Of a stretch of DNA of 64,000 nucleotides, positions 43,315-56,978 are shown one piece after another; the first letter of the stretch is position 1; every line of letters begins with the position of its first letter. Origin of the DNA: Phytophthora colocasiae (lineage: Eukaryota; Oomycota; Peronosporomycetes; Peronosporales; Peronosporaceae). Location of the stretch: contig JAGKQI010000098.1 in assembly GCA_018806915.1 (NCBI GenBank), positions 2,790,001 to 2,854,000 of the forward strand. The letters run 5' to 3'. The notes below the pieces were generated by a model. The model was given only the letters and a program-made list of their open reading frames with translations, searched no databases and was not told the DNA's origin. The position numbers and the translations under genes were made by a program.

Positions 43315-43657
43315 GTCTCCAGAGCCACTTGCTTGCCCATGGCCGTTGCACTGCCACTGGTCGCCTTACAACTTCCCATGCGCCTCTTCGCCAAACTCCC
43401 TAACGAGCAACCTTGCGCTGGTATTTTTGCACAAGATCATGGAGAATTATTTTCAACACAAGAACCGTTGGAAAATAGAAACTGCACCTCTATTGAGCAA
43501 CTGGAAAATCGTTTTAAACTTTTGTTTTAAACTGTTTTCTATGTGGGCTGTTTTATGTAGACCTTCTTCCAAAGTTTTTTTAATTGTAGAATGAACACCA
43601 TTCGCCTAAAAAATAATTTCTACCAATCACCTTTTATAATATCTGCTACCATAGGAT

Positions 43658-44916
43658 ATGCTGCGGCGAACAGGCAAGCCCCTCGCGGGCTCACCCCTGC
43701 TGCGATCTCTGTCTTTAAGCGCGTTGTCCATCAGCGCCGTATCGGTGGGTGTCGGTGCCGTGGCATTGTACGTGGATGCACCCGTGGCGGACTTGGGGGA
43801 TGGCAACTACGACGACAGGCGACGCACCGAGGTCTTTCCCGAGTGGGTCCACGATGTGGCACGTATACCCATCTTTGGTGCCGCTACACTCGCCTCCAAG
43901 TTCTACCTGCAACTACTGAACCGCACGAAGGTAGAGGGCGTGGAAAACTTGATCCAGCAGTTGGAGAAAAGGCCCAAAGGCACAGCCATCATTACCGTTT
44001 CCAACCACTCAGCCACTGTGGACGATCCTGCAGTCTTTGCAAAGTGAGATGGAGGCATTGCAATGGATAAAGTTGGAGATCTAACCGAGTACTACTGGTA
44101 TGTGCAGTATGACGCCGTGGAAGTATGCATTGCCATGGAACGGACGTTGGAGCTTGGCCAGGTGAGATGTGGATTCTGGTGGTGCTGTGCGACTGGAACC
44201 GACTCATTTCTTTGCTTTATCTGTAGCCAAGAGTACTGTTATACGAAGGGGAAACTACTATCCACAGTGTTCTTTGGTGCCAAGACGTTGCCAGTGAAAC
44301 GAGGTGCTGGCATTGACCACCAGGTAAGATACTACTCTTTACTTTCCACTTGTAAAGCCCAGTCCTTCACAACAACTTCTCTCAGATGATTCAAGCTATC
44401 TTCAACAAGGTGGAGGAAGGCGCCTGGGTCCACATTTTCCCCGAGGGCAAAATTGTACAGCACGAAGGTGAGTTAACCATTGACTATTGGAGTATTGTAC
44501 AGGATGTCGAGTGTATCTGATTGTATTTCCCCTAATCAGCTCTCGGTGGTCGTCCAAGTCCGCGTCGAGAACAAATTGGTCGTCTGAAATGGGGCGTGGG
44601 GAAGCTCATCGCCCGTGCCACCACTCGACCGATCGTTGTTCCCGTGTATCATTACAACATGGAGCAGCTCATGCCTCAGGACGAGAAGAACTGCTTGATC
44701 AGCCTCATCCCAAGGACGAACCTCGACTTGGGTGTGATCGTCGGTGAACCTCTCTCGTTCGACGATCTCTTCGAGCAGTACGCAGACGATCGAGTGGCTG
44801 GTAGTTCACCATGGAAGACGCAAGAACGCGAGAAAGCGCTGTACTCAGCCATCACGCGGAGAATAGAGAATGCGCTACTCACCCTCGAGAAGAAGACGCA
44901 CCAGCAGCAGCAATAG
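43658..44916 (+). CDS. TAZ: Tafazzin-like phospholipid-lysophospholipid acyltransferase
   Basis: Exons 43658-44043, 44108-44161, 44227-44323, 44386-44467 and 44540-44916 give about 331 residues with closed phases. The protein remodels cardiolipin acyl chains in mitochondrial membranes. Visible acyltransferase motifs are SNHSATVDDP (the HX4D catalytic site, ending exon 1), then VKRGAGIDHQ, and WVHIFPEGKI (motif III) in exon 4. Exon 2 is only 54 bases but encodes TPWKYALPWNGRWSLA, where tafazzins have a conserved membrane-facing stretch, which supports the splice choice. The N-terminus is basic with one hydrophobic segment and could target mitochondria. It lies 152 bases upstream of the PP2A gene on the same strand. 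Other PlsC-family acyltransferases are possible but fit less well. Confidence 0.88.
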
Positions 44917-45068
44917 ATCGCTTCACAGCAAATAGATCCATAAAAACAAGAAGTTTCTTCCATATAATTGGTTAAAAAGACATCTTCTCCTCTATTCTTA
45001 CTGGTCAAAAACTTCCCTCTAATCAAATAGGGGGAACAGCATATAGAATCCCTCTATTTCTATCTAAC

Positions 45069-46086
<1,018 letters not shown>

Positions 46087-46254
46087 TTCAGAGAAGTCTA
46101 CTGGGATTCATACGCTGTGATGCTCTCCATTTCATTTTCCCACAGCGATTCTACTTTACCAAAGCACAATTTACTCCGTAAAAGCACCATAAAACACAAA
46201 AGTAGGAATAAAGTTAGCTATCATTACGATTCGAGTTGGTGTTGTTACTGTATT

Positions 46255-49200
46255 CTACGAGGTCAAGTTGTAGTTTCGAACCTTCTTACGCTCGTTGACT
46301 ATTTCCGCTCGTTTAGTCTGCAGTTGCTTCATCTTCTTCACGGCAGATCGTTGACTGGTTGTTTCTCGGTCACTTGCAGCGGAGGAAGTTCCAGTAACTT
46401 CAGCTGCAAACGTCGAGAGACTCGCACGAGCTCCAGTGACAGGTGCTCGTTTTCCAGATAACATCAACATTTCCTTCGCTTGCTGCAGCTTCAGCCGTGC
46501 ATCCGTCACTTTAGCACTGGAACTGCCTCCAATTGTTGCATTGGAATCTGCTGAATCACGTCGATCTGCTTCCTGGCTCTGGAAAAGCTTTGAAAGTGCA
46601 GATTTGTCACCACCTCTTGCTGATCTTCCATCATCCTCACTTCTTGCCTCTGCAGCAGAAACATCAGCTTCAACGTCGCTATCTGTAGCGTTTTCTTCTA
46701 TAGTCGGAGGCATTTGTGTTGAACTTCGGGATTTACGAACACTTGGTCTTTTCTTCTGAGCCAGAGCCAACAACTGTTCATCCAGATCGCTCTTAGTCGT
46801 ATCTTCAGATGTAGAACGCCTTGACGTACTGGTGTTTGACCGTGTAGAACCACGCTTGGAACCGGGATCCAACGACTTCATCATGGACAACGTACTGGAT
46901 CTTCGACGGCTCGACTCACTCTGAGTGTGATCACCTTCTCCATTGCTAGCAGACGACTCTGTATGTCTATCTTCTGCGTCTCGATCCTGCTGCTGTTGCA
47001 CGTGGACCTTCACCATGCGACGAAGCTCCTTCTTGAGTGTCTTGTTGTGAACTCGAGCCTCTTCTAACGATCGTGTAAGCTCCGCAACCATATTCTCATA
47101 ATCCTTTTTACCAGCGAACTCAGCACGAGGCGGCGATGCCCTCGATCCACCCTCCTTAGACCCACTTCGTCTCAAATCAGCTCGAAGCTGGTTACTCAGT
47201 TCCATCAGTTGGCTGCGCTCTCTCACTAAGCGGTCGATGTCAGCGTTAGCAGCTTCCAACTTTCGTTTCAGGTCCACCACCTGAGCTTCAATTGCAATTC
47301 GCCCACTCTGCAACTCTGGCCCTGACTTCGCTCCTTCAAGCTCTTGAACGCGTGCTTCTAAGTCAGCCACTTGTTTCGTTTTGACTTCGATCATGCGTTT
47401 TGCTTCGATAAGTTCTCGTTGACAGGTCTCAAGTTGCAATACAACATCCTTCCCTGAACTCTGCAGTTGTCTCTCCAGATTCACACAGCGTTCTTGAGCT
47501 TCTAAAAGTTGAGCAGCAAGTTTCGATGCACTTCGACTGCCGCTGGCTTGTCCTGCAGTTGTCTCTATCTCTGCAGCTTGTTGTGCCAGCGATTCTTTCA
47601 TCTGTCGGATTAAATCGCGCAATTTCGCATTCTCCACTTCTAACGCATTCACACTGCCAGTATTTGCTCGGAGTTGTGGGCTTTCTGTGATCAGCGGTGA
47701 TACACCAGCCATCGGGGAGAGCGTACCAGGATCATCACTCCACAGTGGCGAGGGGGCAACACGAGCAGATTCTGACGAAGCTCTAATATCCCCACTTCGC
47801 CTGGCAGCGGAAGCCAAATACTGTGACCCAAAAGACTCTGTGATGCGAGCAGACGACTTCAACGACGACAACTCGGAGCGTAGCCGTTGAACTTCGTTCT
47901 CAGCACCAAGAAGACGCTCCTCTACCTCCTCCTTCTCAGCTATCAGACGTTCTTTTACTTGCTGCAGTTCGCGAACTCGAAGCTCATGACGTTCCTCAAT
48001 CTCTTGCTGCTGGTCTTGCCATCGGTTTTCCCAGCGTAGATTCACAGCCACAAGCTCCCGTTGTAAATCCTCCTGCTTCTCTATACTTTCCAAGAACTCT
48101 TGACGTTGTATCTTCTCTTTTTCCTTGAGCAGAGATATTTGCCGTGTGGAATCCTGCAATCTCTCTTGAAGTATCTGCACTTCACGATCTCCAGCACGAA
48201 GCTGCTTGTGTACATCATTTGCAGCACGTTGCTGTTCGTCTTCAAGATCCTGGAGGGCGCTCTTCACCCTCTCCACTTCACGCTCCTTGTCCACCAGCTT
48301 GTCATCTGCATCCCACTTCACCTGCTTTAGCTCAGCTTGAACCGCTTCAACCCTCTCCTCACTCTCTCGTAGTCTTGTCGCAAGAACTTCTAGCTTCGCT
48401 TCACTTCTAGCGCTCATTTCTTGCATCTCGCTCTTCTTCCTCTCCACCAAATGCTTCAGATCCTCATCATACTGCGTTTTCTGCTGTACGAACGCCTTCT
48501 CCACCGAATGCAGCGACTGTAGCAACTCTGCCATTTTGCTCTCATACTCATCCAGTAGTTTCTGCTTCACCTCACTCAACTTCGCCACTTCAGCCTCTAA
48601 TTCCCCCACTTTAGCGTCTTTAGCAGCTTTCACATCCGCCACCGTCCACTCCAACGACTTCATCTCCTTGTCATTCTCCTGCAGCATTTGTTGCAGATTT
48701 TCATTCTTAGCCTTCAGAGCCTCAGCTCGTTCTCGCTGAGCGTCTGCATCTCTCGTTAAGGCCTTCATCTTCAGCTCCAGATCTCTCACTTTCGTCTGCT
48801 GCTCGTCAGTCGTTCGCTTGAACTCTGTCTCTCTCTTTCTCATGACTTCATCGAACGTGACTGTCAACTCCCTCCGCTGGTTCTCCACATCCTCCTCCTT
48901 CTCTCTCATTTGCCTCTCCATACTGCGTCTCTGCGTCTCCATAGCGTCCTGTTGTTGTCTTAATTCGTCTTCAAACTTCCATCTTGCTCCTTCCATCTGA
49001 GCTCTGCCATCTTTAAGTTTCTGCTGATAATGAACCTCCTGTTCCTCTGCTCGTTGCTTAAACCGCTGTACCTCCACCTGCAGCTCTGCTTCTCTGGCTC
49101 GAATCTCGCTTAATTCAGCTTCTCGGTCCCGTAAAACGTTCTTGAGAGACGCAAAATTGGCGTCATACAGCGCCAACTCCTCGTCTCGCCCTTCCAGTAG

Positions 49201-49488
49201 CTTGAGATTGTACTTGAAGTCTTCTTGCAACTTGCTGAGCTTCTGTTTGGCTCCAGTAGCTGCTGTTTCCTATGTAAATGACGTTTATTAGAGAAAAACC
49301 CAGTGGATAATTGCATAATTGCATAAAACCCTTAAATTCTGGACCTTGTCACGCAGCAGGGCTTCAAGTGTTCGGATGCGATACTCGTTAATGTCATGGA
49401 GCTCCTTCTCCTTCTCTAGTATCAGTAAGCGGATGTTGCCAGGACTAACACGCGCTGCCATAGACGGCGGCGATGGGTTGGGCTCCAT
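46255..49488 (-). CDS. CCDC57-like coiled-coil protein (centriole/cilium type)
   Basis: Exons 49488-49345 and 49269-46255 give about 1052 residues. Almost the whole chain to about residue 660 is coiled coil. A less ordered Ser-rich region with shorter coils and a basic tail follows. The N-terminal block LQEDFKYNLKLLEGRDEELA, then YDANF, and later FDEVMRKRETEFKR, matches what I remember of animal CCDC57, a centriolar satellite and microtubule-binding protein found mainly in ciliated organisms. Oomycete zoospores have flagella, so a basal-body role is plausible. The assignment rests on remembered motif similarity, and a general coiled-coil protein remains possible. It converges on the PP2A gene with 168 bases between stops. 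Confidence 0.75.
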
Positions 49489-50205
49489 GTCGAGTGTCGT
49501 TTCGGAAGATTAAATCCGGGCGGATGTCCTTTCAGAATTAAATCCATGTTACTTTCGTGGATTTCCCCCAATCATCCTGCGCGCCTGCAAGTGCGATTTC
49601 GACGGCGAGACTTGCTATATATATACAAGACATGCTAGCGAACACACCATGTTGCTTTCGTTGCAGAGGCGCGCATGTAGCGCTCGCACTACAATGATTT
49701 AACCGCTAAGTAACGGAGGATGGCGTTACTTAGGGGGATTTCCACGAGAGTAGCGCTAAGAGTGCCGCCTGTCTCAATCCTGTCCCGGCTGTGTAAGTTT
49801 AAGAAGGGGGGGGCACAATGAGTTTAAAACGCTCCAGATGCCTTCCAGTAGTGCTTCTAGATCTGGTGCGTTCCAGACTGACATTAGACCTCCATATGCT
49901 TATACCACATTAGATTCCAGGTATTTGAAAATGTACGAGAGGTACCGACACGTCTCTAACTAAAAATGTCCTCCTGCCGAAAATGATTGGTTTATTTGTA
50001 CAAAAGTTTCGATAACACCAACGAAATAGTTACTGATTAGCTTAAATGAAAGCAGGCGTTTTGATATTTAATCGGTGCTCAGTGTGTTTAGAATGGTTGA
50101 GAGTTGAGGGAGCTATGGCTGTTGGCGGAAGCTGCCTTGGCCCATTCAGTTTACAACCTCCCGCTGGGACTTCATCTCAGGCCCTACGCTGCCAAAACTC
50201 TTCTC
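49489..50205. other. Non-coding stretch before the transposon-rich zone
   Basis: No convincing gene. It contains a short TATATATATATAC run near 49617 and an unremarkable ORF at 50046-50309 that overlaps the mariner-like remnant. I see no clear terminal inverted repeat for that remnant here. Confidence 0.4.
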
Positions 50206-51564
50206 ATGCCTTATTTAACGGATGTTCAACGGCGTGCAATCGTCAACGGCATTTTTTTTTAATGTACAGACGGCAAAGTGCCTCACGGCATTTTCGCGAG
50301 GCTTGCTAAGGAATTTGGCTGCCACTGGCATACGGTCAAGCGCGTTTGGGAGCGCTACACGGAAAACGTCGTGCAAGGAGTCGCGGATGGAGCCCACGAA
50401 AGCAGAATCAAGGGAAACTCCGGTTGGAAGCCATACGACCGCTCCGAACTGGCCGTAAGAATCGGGGCCGTTCCTGTGTACGAGCGTCGCTCTGGTGTCG
50501 GCTACAGCATAAAAGATCGGGGTCTCTCGGTGGCCTGCTTGCAGAGGGACACCTCGCACACCGCTCAACGCGCATAAAGCCACGACTTAGCGATGAGGCT
50601 AAAATTCAGCGCATGCAGCATACGATCACGTTTATCGACGAGCAGACGTACCACTTCGAGCCCATGTATAACATGGTATCGATGAAAAGTGGTTTAACGA
50701 GGACGTCGATGGACGCACCTTTCTGACTCTCCCGGACGAAGACCTGCCGCAGCGACAGCGCCAAAGCAAACGGTTCATTCCCAAGACCATGCTCCTGGCA
50801 GCGGTTTCCCACCCAAGTTAAACCTGTGTAAACGTATTAACCGTTATTAAGCCTTATACGATACTAAGTGAGTTTTGAACAGATATGACTACCATCGAAA
50901 AGTATGTTTGACGGCAAGATAGGAATCTGGCCGCTCGTCGAGGAGTACATCGCTCAGAGAAGCAGCGTTAATCGTCCTGCTGGACAGTTCTGACGAGGAA
51001 TATTGGCTCTATAGATCGCGACGTGATCAAGTCGTTTTTGTTGGATGAGGTCATCCCTGCCATCAAGCAGAAGTGGCCCGCGCGGGACCGTGGCCAGACT
51101 ATACTGATTCAGCAAGATAATGCCAAGCCTCATGTACCCCCGCATGATCCAGACATTGTGACGGCGGGAACGGCTGACAGATGAAACATTCGTCTGTTCT
51201 GTCAACCACCCAACTCGCCCGTTCTCAACGTGCTTGACCTTGGATTTTTTCGTCGATCCAGACAATTCAGTTGACGATCCCGCTCTACTCCGTTGACGAT
51301 CTGATCGCCGTAGTTATCTCTGCCTACGACAATGTGACGTACACTAAGCTGAAAGATGTTTTTCTCACTATGCAGAACGTAATGCTATGCATTCTACAGA
51401 CAGGGGGCGGCAACGAGTATGTCTTGCCACACATGGGAAAGCAGAAGCTACGTAGTGCAGGCAAGCTACCGGAAGTGCTAGCATGCCCAAGAGAGGTATT
51501 TTCAGCCGCTCTTGAAGCTGTAGGTGGCGATCCCTTCGTAATAAATGATAGTTCTGAGACTTAA
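50206..51564 (+). pseudogene. Mariner-like (IS630/Tc1 superfamily) transposase pseudogene
   Basis: Translated pieces in shifting frames line up as one mariner-type transposase. An N-terminus starting MPYLTDVQRRAIVNG is cut by a stop in a poly-T run. The helix-turn-helix follows (KEFGCHWHTVKRVWERY). Then come IDEKWFNEDVDGR with the first catalytic Asp at 50681-50683, FDGKIGIWPLVEEYIAQRS, QQDNAKPHV with the second Asp at 51116-51118, and QPPNSPVLNVLDLGFF. In the last motif the third catalytic Asp (normally SPDLN) is Val. There are several stops and frameshifts and an unrelated stretch at about 50820-50900. The last part is an intact frame (51271-51564). It is dead as a transposase. Confidence 0.8.
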
Positions 51565-51808
51565 TATACTGCTGTGCAAACAGACCAAAAGTCGGCAATA
51601 TATCTATTGAGGTTGGTTTAGCAATACAAGGGCACTATAACGCGCTCGTCCTACCCTTTGTGCACTAACCGCAAGCGAGGTGCATCTATCTCGATGGCAA
51701 AGCCAAATTTTGCAGGTGTAGGATGCGTTCGTGGCTCTGATAAAGTCGTATTATCAGTTCTTACACAGAAAAACTACTAAGCATGAAATCGTAGTCTGTA
51801 GGTGACAC

Positions 51809-52610
51809 CTACTCGTTCGCCGCTTCAACTTGCACATTAGCAAGCTTGATCGTCACCTGGCAAGCCTTACCCATAAAAAGGGCGAGCTTGGATGGGTTTG
51901 TCAGCGTAACAATAGCACCATCTGGAGGCATCCCATCAGACGAGTCCTCCGATATTCCGAAAACGGTAGCCGTTATTAGAAGTTGGTCGACTTCAAAATG
52001 ATCACGGTCGTAGTTGTCGCGAAAAGCCTTTTGTATCTCCTCCAATGGCTCCTTGGCTTGCAAATCCACCATATGAATTCTGGCGAGAGATCCTGTCTTG
52101 ACGGTGTGAAAAGACGTCCAAACAACTCTCCCTTTAATCTGCAATCCAGCGCGTAAGTTCGATTTCTCAACGCTGTTGGCTTTTGAAGACTTGTAAATCT
52201 TCGACCGTCGAAATTATTTGTTTGCCGGCGGTTATCTCGGCTCAAAGCTCGTTGAACCGTTGTAACTGAGAGACATAGACGGTTGTAGTGCCATCACTTC
52301 CAGTTTTCTTAGCGGCAAATGTTGTGCTCCCTTCCTCGTTACTCGAGGACTTGGCGTCGGCGTTATTCCTGCCGCTCATACTCGCAGTATTACCGGTGTC
52401 AAGAGGATCGTTGCTATTAGCAACAGCATTCTTCGTCGTTAATCTGGCGGTTTTATTCGCGACACCAGCACGTGGTGCATTCGCCGGCGACGTCGCCGTA
52501 GTACTCACAGCACTTTCTTCACTCTTTTTTCCTCTGGCACGCTGCCGCTTCGAATCTGGAATTGCGGGGCCATCGTTTCCTTTTCGCTTTTTTGATAGAG
52601 CAGGAGCCAT
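51809..52610 (-). CDS. Hypothetical nuclear-type protein, possibly two exons
   Basis: Two frames can be joined as exon 52610-52258 and exon 52172-51809 through an 85-base intron (GTTCAA...AACAG), giving about 238 residues. The first exon is basic and low in complexity, with nuclear-localisation-like clusters (KKRKG, SKRQRARGKK), and rich in Ala, Ser and Thr. The second reads as a folded domain (IKGRVVWTSFHTVKTGSLAR ... FEVDQLLITATVFG) ending VQVEAANE. I do not recognise it. It lies between a mariner remnant and a Helitron on the opposite strand, so it could be a host gene, a transposon-carried gene or a decayed one. The donor site is weak. Confidence 0.4.
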
Positions 52611-53036
52611 ACTTGAATCAGTGAAATTTGGAAGTGGTTGTGTTTAATTACCCTGAAGAACGGAATACGGTTGTAAAACATCAAGCTCAATCGCAAGAAA
52701 GATATTTGTCAGAAAGGATGCAGGTCACTACCCATACGAAGATTCTCGAATATATACCAGCATAGGTAGGAAAAGGCCCGCAGCTCCTTTCTGGGGTCTT
52801 TAAAGTGCTTTTCGGTGAAATCCGTTTGGTTGAAAGATTGCTTGTGATGAACAAGAGCAACCTATCGCCCTCCCGTCATTCCATTTTCCAATTTCGCGCC
52901 AGTGGCTTTCCTTCCTTCGGTTGGTGGGACGTTTCGGCGACACCGGTTGGACTGTAAGCGCAACAATACTCAAGGTCAATGATGATACTTTTCGTCTCTG
53001 TTGATAATCACTATGTTGCTAACTTGTTGCTTGTAT

Positions 53037-53108
53037 TAGACTTTCAACTCAAGCGTCTCGTGCAGGGTCTGCTCGATTAGACTTTCAACTCAAGCGTCTC
53101 GTGCAGGG
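53037..53108. repeat. Short tandem duplication, period 41 bases
   Basis: TAGACTTTCAACTCAAGCGT and the following CTCGTGCAGGG occur at 53037 and again at 53078 without differences. The repeat lies just before the Helitron coding remains and may be in its 5' region. Confidence 0.8.
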
Positions 53109-53257
53109 GCTATCCAGTCAGCGGCCAAAGTTAGTGGGTAGTGCGGTGTGTGCTTTTGGTGGATTCGCGTGTTGGGTTGCCCCGTTTTGTGGATTGATTT
53201 ACTGTTTCGGAAGCATCAAGTTGTTTACAACTATCTCCTCCTTCTCGCCTTTGCTCT

Positions 53258-54088
53258 TTGCTTCCTATTATCAGGCGTCGACCCTCCTCTGTGAAATCCT
53301 CACGTAAGTCCGACAGCCTCGTTGTACGAGATAGAATCAGTTGGCAGTTGAGTGATCGCGAGGCCTTGACGTTTGTTAGTAGTGAAGCGCGTGATTCCAC
53401 GGCTTTGTGCTGGGGTTGTATGGGAGTGAAGAAGAGGAAGGGCAAAAGTTCTGTGTGTCCTCGGTGCGGAGAAGACCGCGAGTGTGAAGATTGGTCTTGT
53501 GATAATTGCGTCCAGCAGAAAGGCGACTTTTCGAACATATTATTGTTTGATCCGGAAAAGGGCGACAAAGCGAGGTTAGATTTGGAGGACGCAATCTCGA
53601 GAGCCCAACGTGTAGCCTCTGTCTTGAAGAAAACGATCGATCGGTCGGTAATTGAAGACGCTCGTCCCGTCGCAGCAGTAGTCGGGCAAGTCGACGCAAA
53701 ACTAAAAGAAGCAACACAACTGTTGGAGTTACACTTGGTGGCGCCCTCAAGCATGGCATCCCTAAAAAGCGAAAACTTAGATAAAACCCTTGAGTTGATG
53801 GCGGCTGATTTAGAGAAGAAGCGGAACAGTAGAGCTGTAAAACGGTATCGCGCCCGCGAGTCGACAGAGCAAAAACAGCAGCGGTTTCTAAAAGCGCGAG
53901 ACTACAAACGCCGCAAACGAATGGACAATCAGTCGGGTGCGCTAACGTTGGAACCAGTAACAGACGACGTTAAGAGGGAGGTTCTTCAGCGTCTGCGAAT
54001 CTCTCTAGGTGCGTGTGTGCAGTTTGCGACCGCTGGGTCTTACGGCACACGGCGGCAGTCTCTTCCATCGATGATCACGCTACTATGA
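53258..54088 (+). pseudogene. Helitron N-terminal segment with cysteine cluster
   Basis: An open frame of about 276 codons without an ATG at its start. It has a zinc-ribbon-like cluster (CWGCMG ... CPRCGED ... CEDWSCDNC) followed by a helical basic region (KRYRARESTEQKQQRFLKAR). At about 54005 the homologous reading moves to another frame, which continues CAVCDRWVL, a further cysteine pair typical of Helitron proteins. The frame start is a TTG, so the true start is lost or upstream. Confidence 0.6.
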
Positions 54089-56868
54089 GTAAAATGAACT
54101 CGCTTTTGAACTCGAATGGGCTAGATTTACCAGCAAAGCTTCTGCGCCACTACGACTGCAGCGGTATTGACCCTGCTTTTCGAGGAATGTTAATGTCGCG
54201 AAAGGGTGTGCTGCCTGCAAATGAAGATATGAGCGTGCGTTTTCGAATTTGCGGTGAATGCAGTGGTAAAAATTGCCAAAGGGGTGCTTCCAAAATTTTC
54301 GATTAGAAATGGCTTTTTTATTGGAGATTTGGACGACGATTTGAAAGATACTACCATTACTGAACGTATGATGACGCAGTTAGTAAACCGTTGTCGCAAT
54401 GACACGAGTAATGCGTGGGGGCACTCACCGCTCCATTCGATCGCACTGCATGGCATTTGATGCCACTCCAGGCCCGCCTGCTTCCGCGTTCTCTCAACAA
54501 AATGAGCGCGTACAGAGTAGTCGTTGCAGGGTAAATATCGAAGGAGCAACTCGGCAAAATTCGGAGTCTTCACGTCGTTCGGGGAGACATTGTTGAAAAA
54601 ATACTTCGGTTCTATAAACTCAACAACCATTTCTACAAAACAGTCCATGTGCAAGGTCACCATGACGACGCTGTGTACCGGTCTATAGCTGATACAATCA
54701 TCGATTTTGACGAAAATGGGGCATCAAACATTGGTGATCGCGTCCAATCCCGGGTTGGAACAGAAAATGATTCGTTCGTTTCAAGCATCCCGGCTGATGA
54801 ATGCGAGATAATTGAGCGGAATATCGTGTTTGTTGACGCTACAATGGCTCAACCCAATCGTCCTCCCTGTTGTTGTAACGGAATTGCCTACGGTAAATAC
54901 ATATGAGCGACGGTTTTTAGTGAAAAATTCGAACTCTTTCGCTCGCGAAAACGACGGGGGCATTTACGCAATGATGTTTTCCGCACCTGTGCCCGTTTGG
55001 TCGTGGCCATCCCGGCGAGAAACTAACGATTCCTGTTGCGTTGGATGCATGCATTAAATACTATAACATGCTAGCTTTCGACAATTCGCTCAAGACGATA
55101 CGTTTTTGTTTGTCGCTTTCGACCGCAAAGAATGTTTATGCACATTTCGCTAATCTGCAAGCGTTACCCGACTCTATTTCGTGGATATGATTCTATAACG
55201 GAGGAGCAGCTTTCATCAGCGCTTAACGAAAACGAGTTACGACATCAGGGTAGAGAGACTGCTGCCTCTGTTGACCAGGACCAGTCTCCTGCAGGGCAGT
55301 TTTTACGCTCCGTGGAAAAAAGGGGTCTGGATCGCTCTGGGGAAGCAATGTGGAACGTCAGCGTTGTCGACGAGAGGCGTTTGCATACCAGACCCTATAT
55401 GGACAGCCGGGTTTATTTGTGACTATCACCCCATATGTTGGAAATTCTTTTGTTATGGCGCAGTACACTGAGATAACTACGGTCGAAAGTATTTTTGATT
55501 GTTTAGAGTCACTCCTTCCGTCTAACGTAAAGCAACAATGGGAAACGATGTGGCATCGGCACGTCTGTTCTCAAAGTACATTGATGCGTTCATTGAGGAT
55601 GTGCTCGACGTCGACAAAAAAACTGGAAATCTAAAAGCCTATTCTGGATTATTTGGACCTGTTCGAGCTTATTACGGAATGGTCGAAACACAGGGAGGGG
55701 GGACACTACACGCCCACTTTATAATCTGGCTACGAAATTGCCCGCGAAATAGTAAAGAATTCGAAGCTATGATGCTAAGTGACACGTCTCGGATGCAACT
55801 GACGAAATCGATCGAAGCATACGTTGTTAGTATTGTCAGCAATACATTGCCATTACCAGTAGAAACTTATTGCTGCCCAGGATGTCGGGCTACGTACGAG
55901 AATTTGCAACCGCTTCCAATACCTCCTACAGCCCATATGGATCCAAAAGCATGTGGGGTTGCACAGGCTCCTACGTTACTGCGATGCAGCGTTTGTGGGT
56001 TAGAACTAAACTCTCCGAGGGTTCTGAGAAGTATTCTACAAGAGCACAGACCAACAACATGGTCGCCCTACTATGATGAGTTTTCGCCAAAACAGCTATT
56101 TTTGTACGCTGAGATCGAAGCTTGTTGTCGTTCCAGTCTTGCCGAGTCAATTCGTGTTGTTGCCCAACGAAGCTATTTACGACGCTGTTGTGATATGATG
56201 CAAGATGCACTGCCGGTAGTTTATCAGTCTCCTACCCTTTATGAGCGCAACGACCTCCGCGACGACAAGATTATACGTTTGATTGAAATGTTACCACTGA
56301 TGTACGAAGATTGTCATCTTGCTCCAAGTGCGTTTGCTTTCATGGTATCCGCTCTGGTCGTTTTGTTGAATGAGCACTGGTGGTCTCATACCGGTAGCTG
56401 CTTTAAAGGGTCTCGAATGTCTTCGAGTCCTTGCCTCTGTCGTTATTCTTTTCCGCGCGTTTAAGTACCAACCACCAAGTTCTGTGATCGCGGTATTGAA
56501 TTATGTCGGAAACCAGCGCATGAGTACATGAACGGATTCAACTCGGTGATCATGTCGACTTTCAAATCGAACCACGATATCTAAGTTTTATTAGGTGGAC
56601 GAGACGTGGCTGCGCGTATATATTACTGCTGCAAAAATACGTGACTAAGGTTCAAAATCAAATTGACTCAGTTGCTGCGGTAGCTCTTGCAGCTTTTCGG
56701 TGCCGTACGGAAAAGGAACAAATTGAAACGGTCGCGCAATCTGGGGCTATTGACAGCGTCCAAATAAGCCGGAAAAGAGTGGCTTCAATGGCTTATAATC
56801 TAACAAATCGACAAGAGATCGCAGACTCGCTAGCAGCGTTGTATATCGAGCGTGGGTCATGTGCTTAA
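54013..56868 (+). pseudogene. Helitron Rep (HUH endonuclease) segment
   Basis: Broken pieces read: FRICGECSGKN; FSIRNGFFIGDLDDDL (DUF6570-like); GGTHRSIRSHCMAFDA; QPGLFVTITPYVGNSFVMAQ; then a long open part (55538-56464) with GLFGPVRAYYGMVETQGG and GTLHAHFIIWLRNCP, where HAH is the HUH metal motif. Further on, VAARIYYCCK and KYVTKVQNQIDS join across a single-base shift in an A run at about 56632-56638, forming the catalytic tyrosine motif YxxKY. At least six frame breaks or stops are seen. Confidence 0.75.
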
Positions 56869-56978
56869 ACGAGCGCTCGGTGTAAAAAACTACATTTGTA
56901 TAACATTTTCGCGCAACTACTGGGCGTCGAAAATTACTTCTGCGACTTAGTTGAGACCACAACGCGTGACCAAAACCT

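Noticed and set aside
53131..53754. 207-codon minus-strand ORF
   Set aside because: It is a shadow of the Helitron N-terminal frame with its cysteine cluster; Ser-rich and low in complexity.
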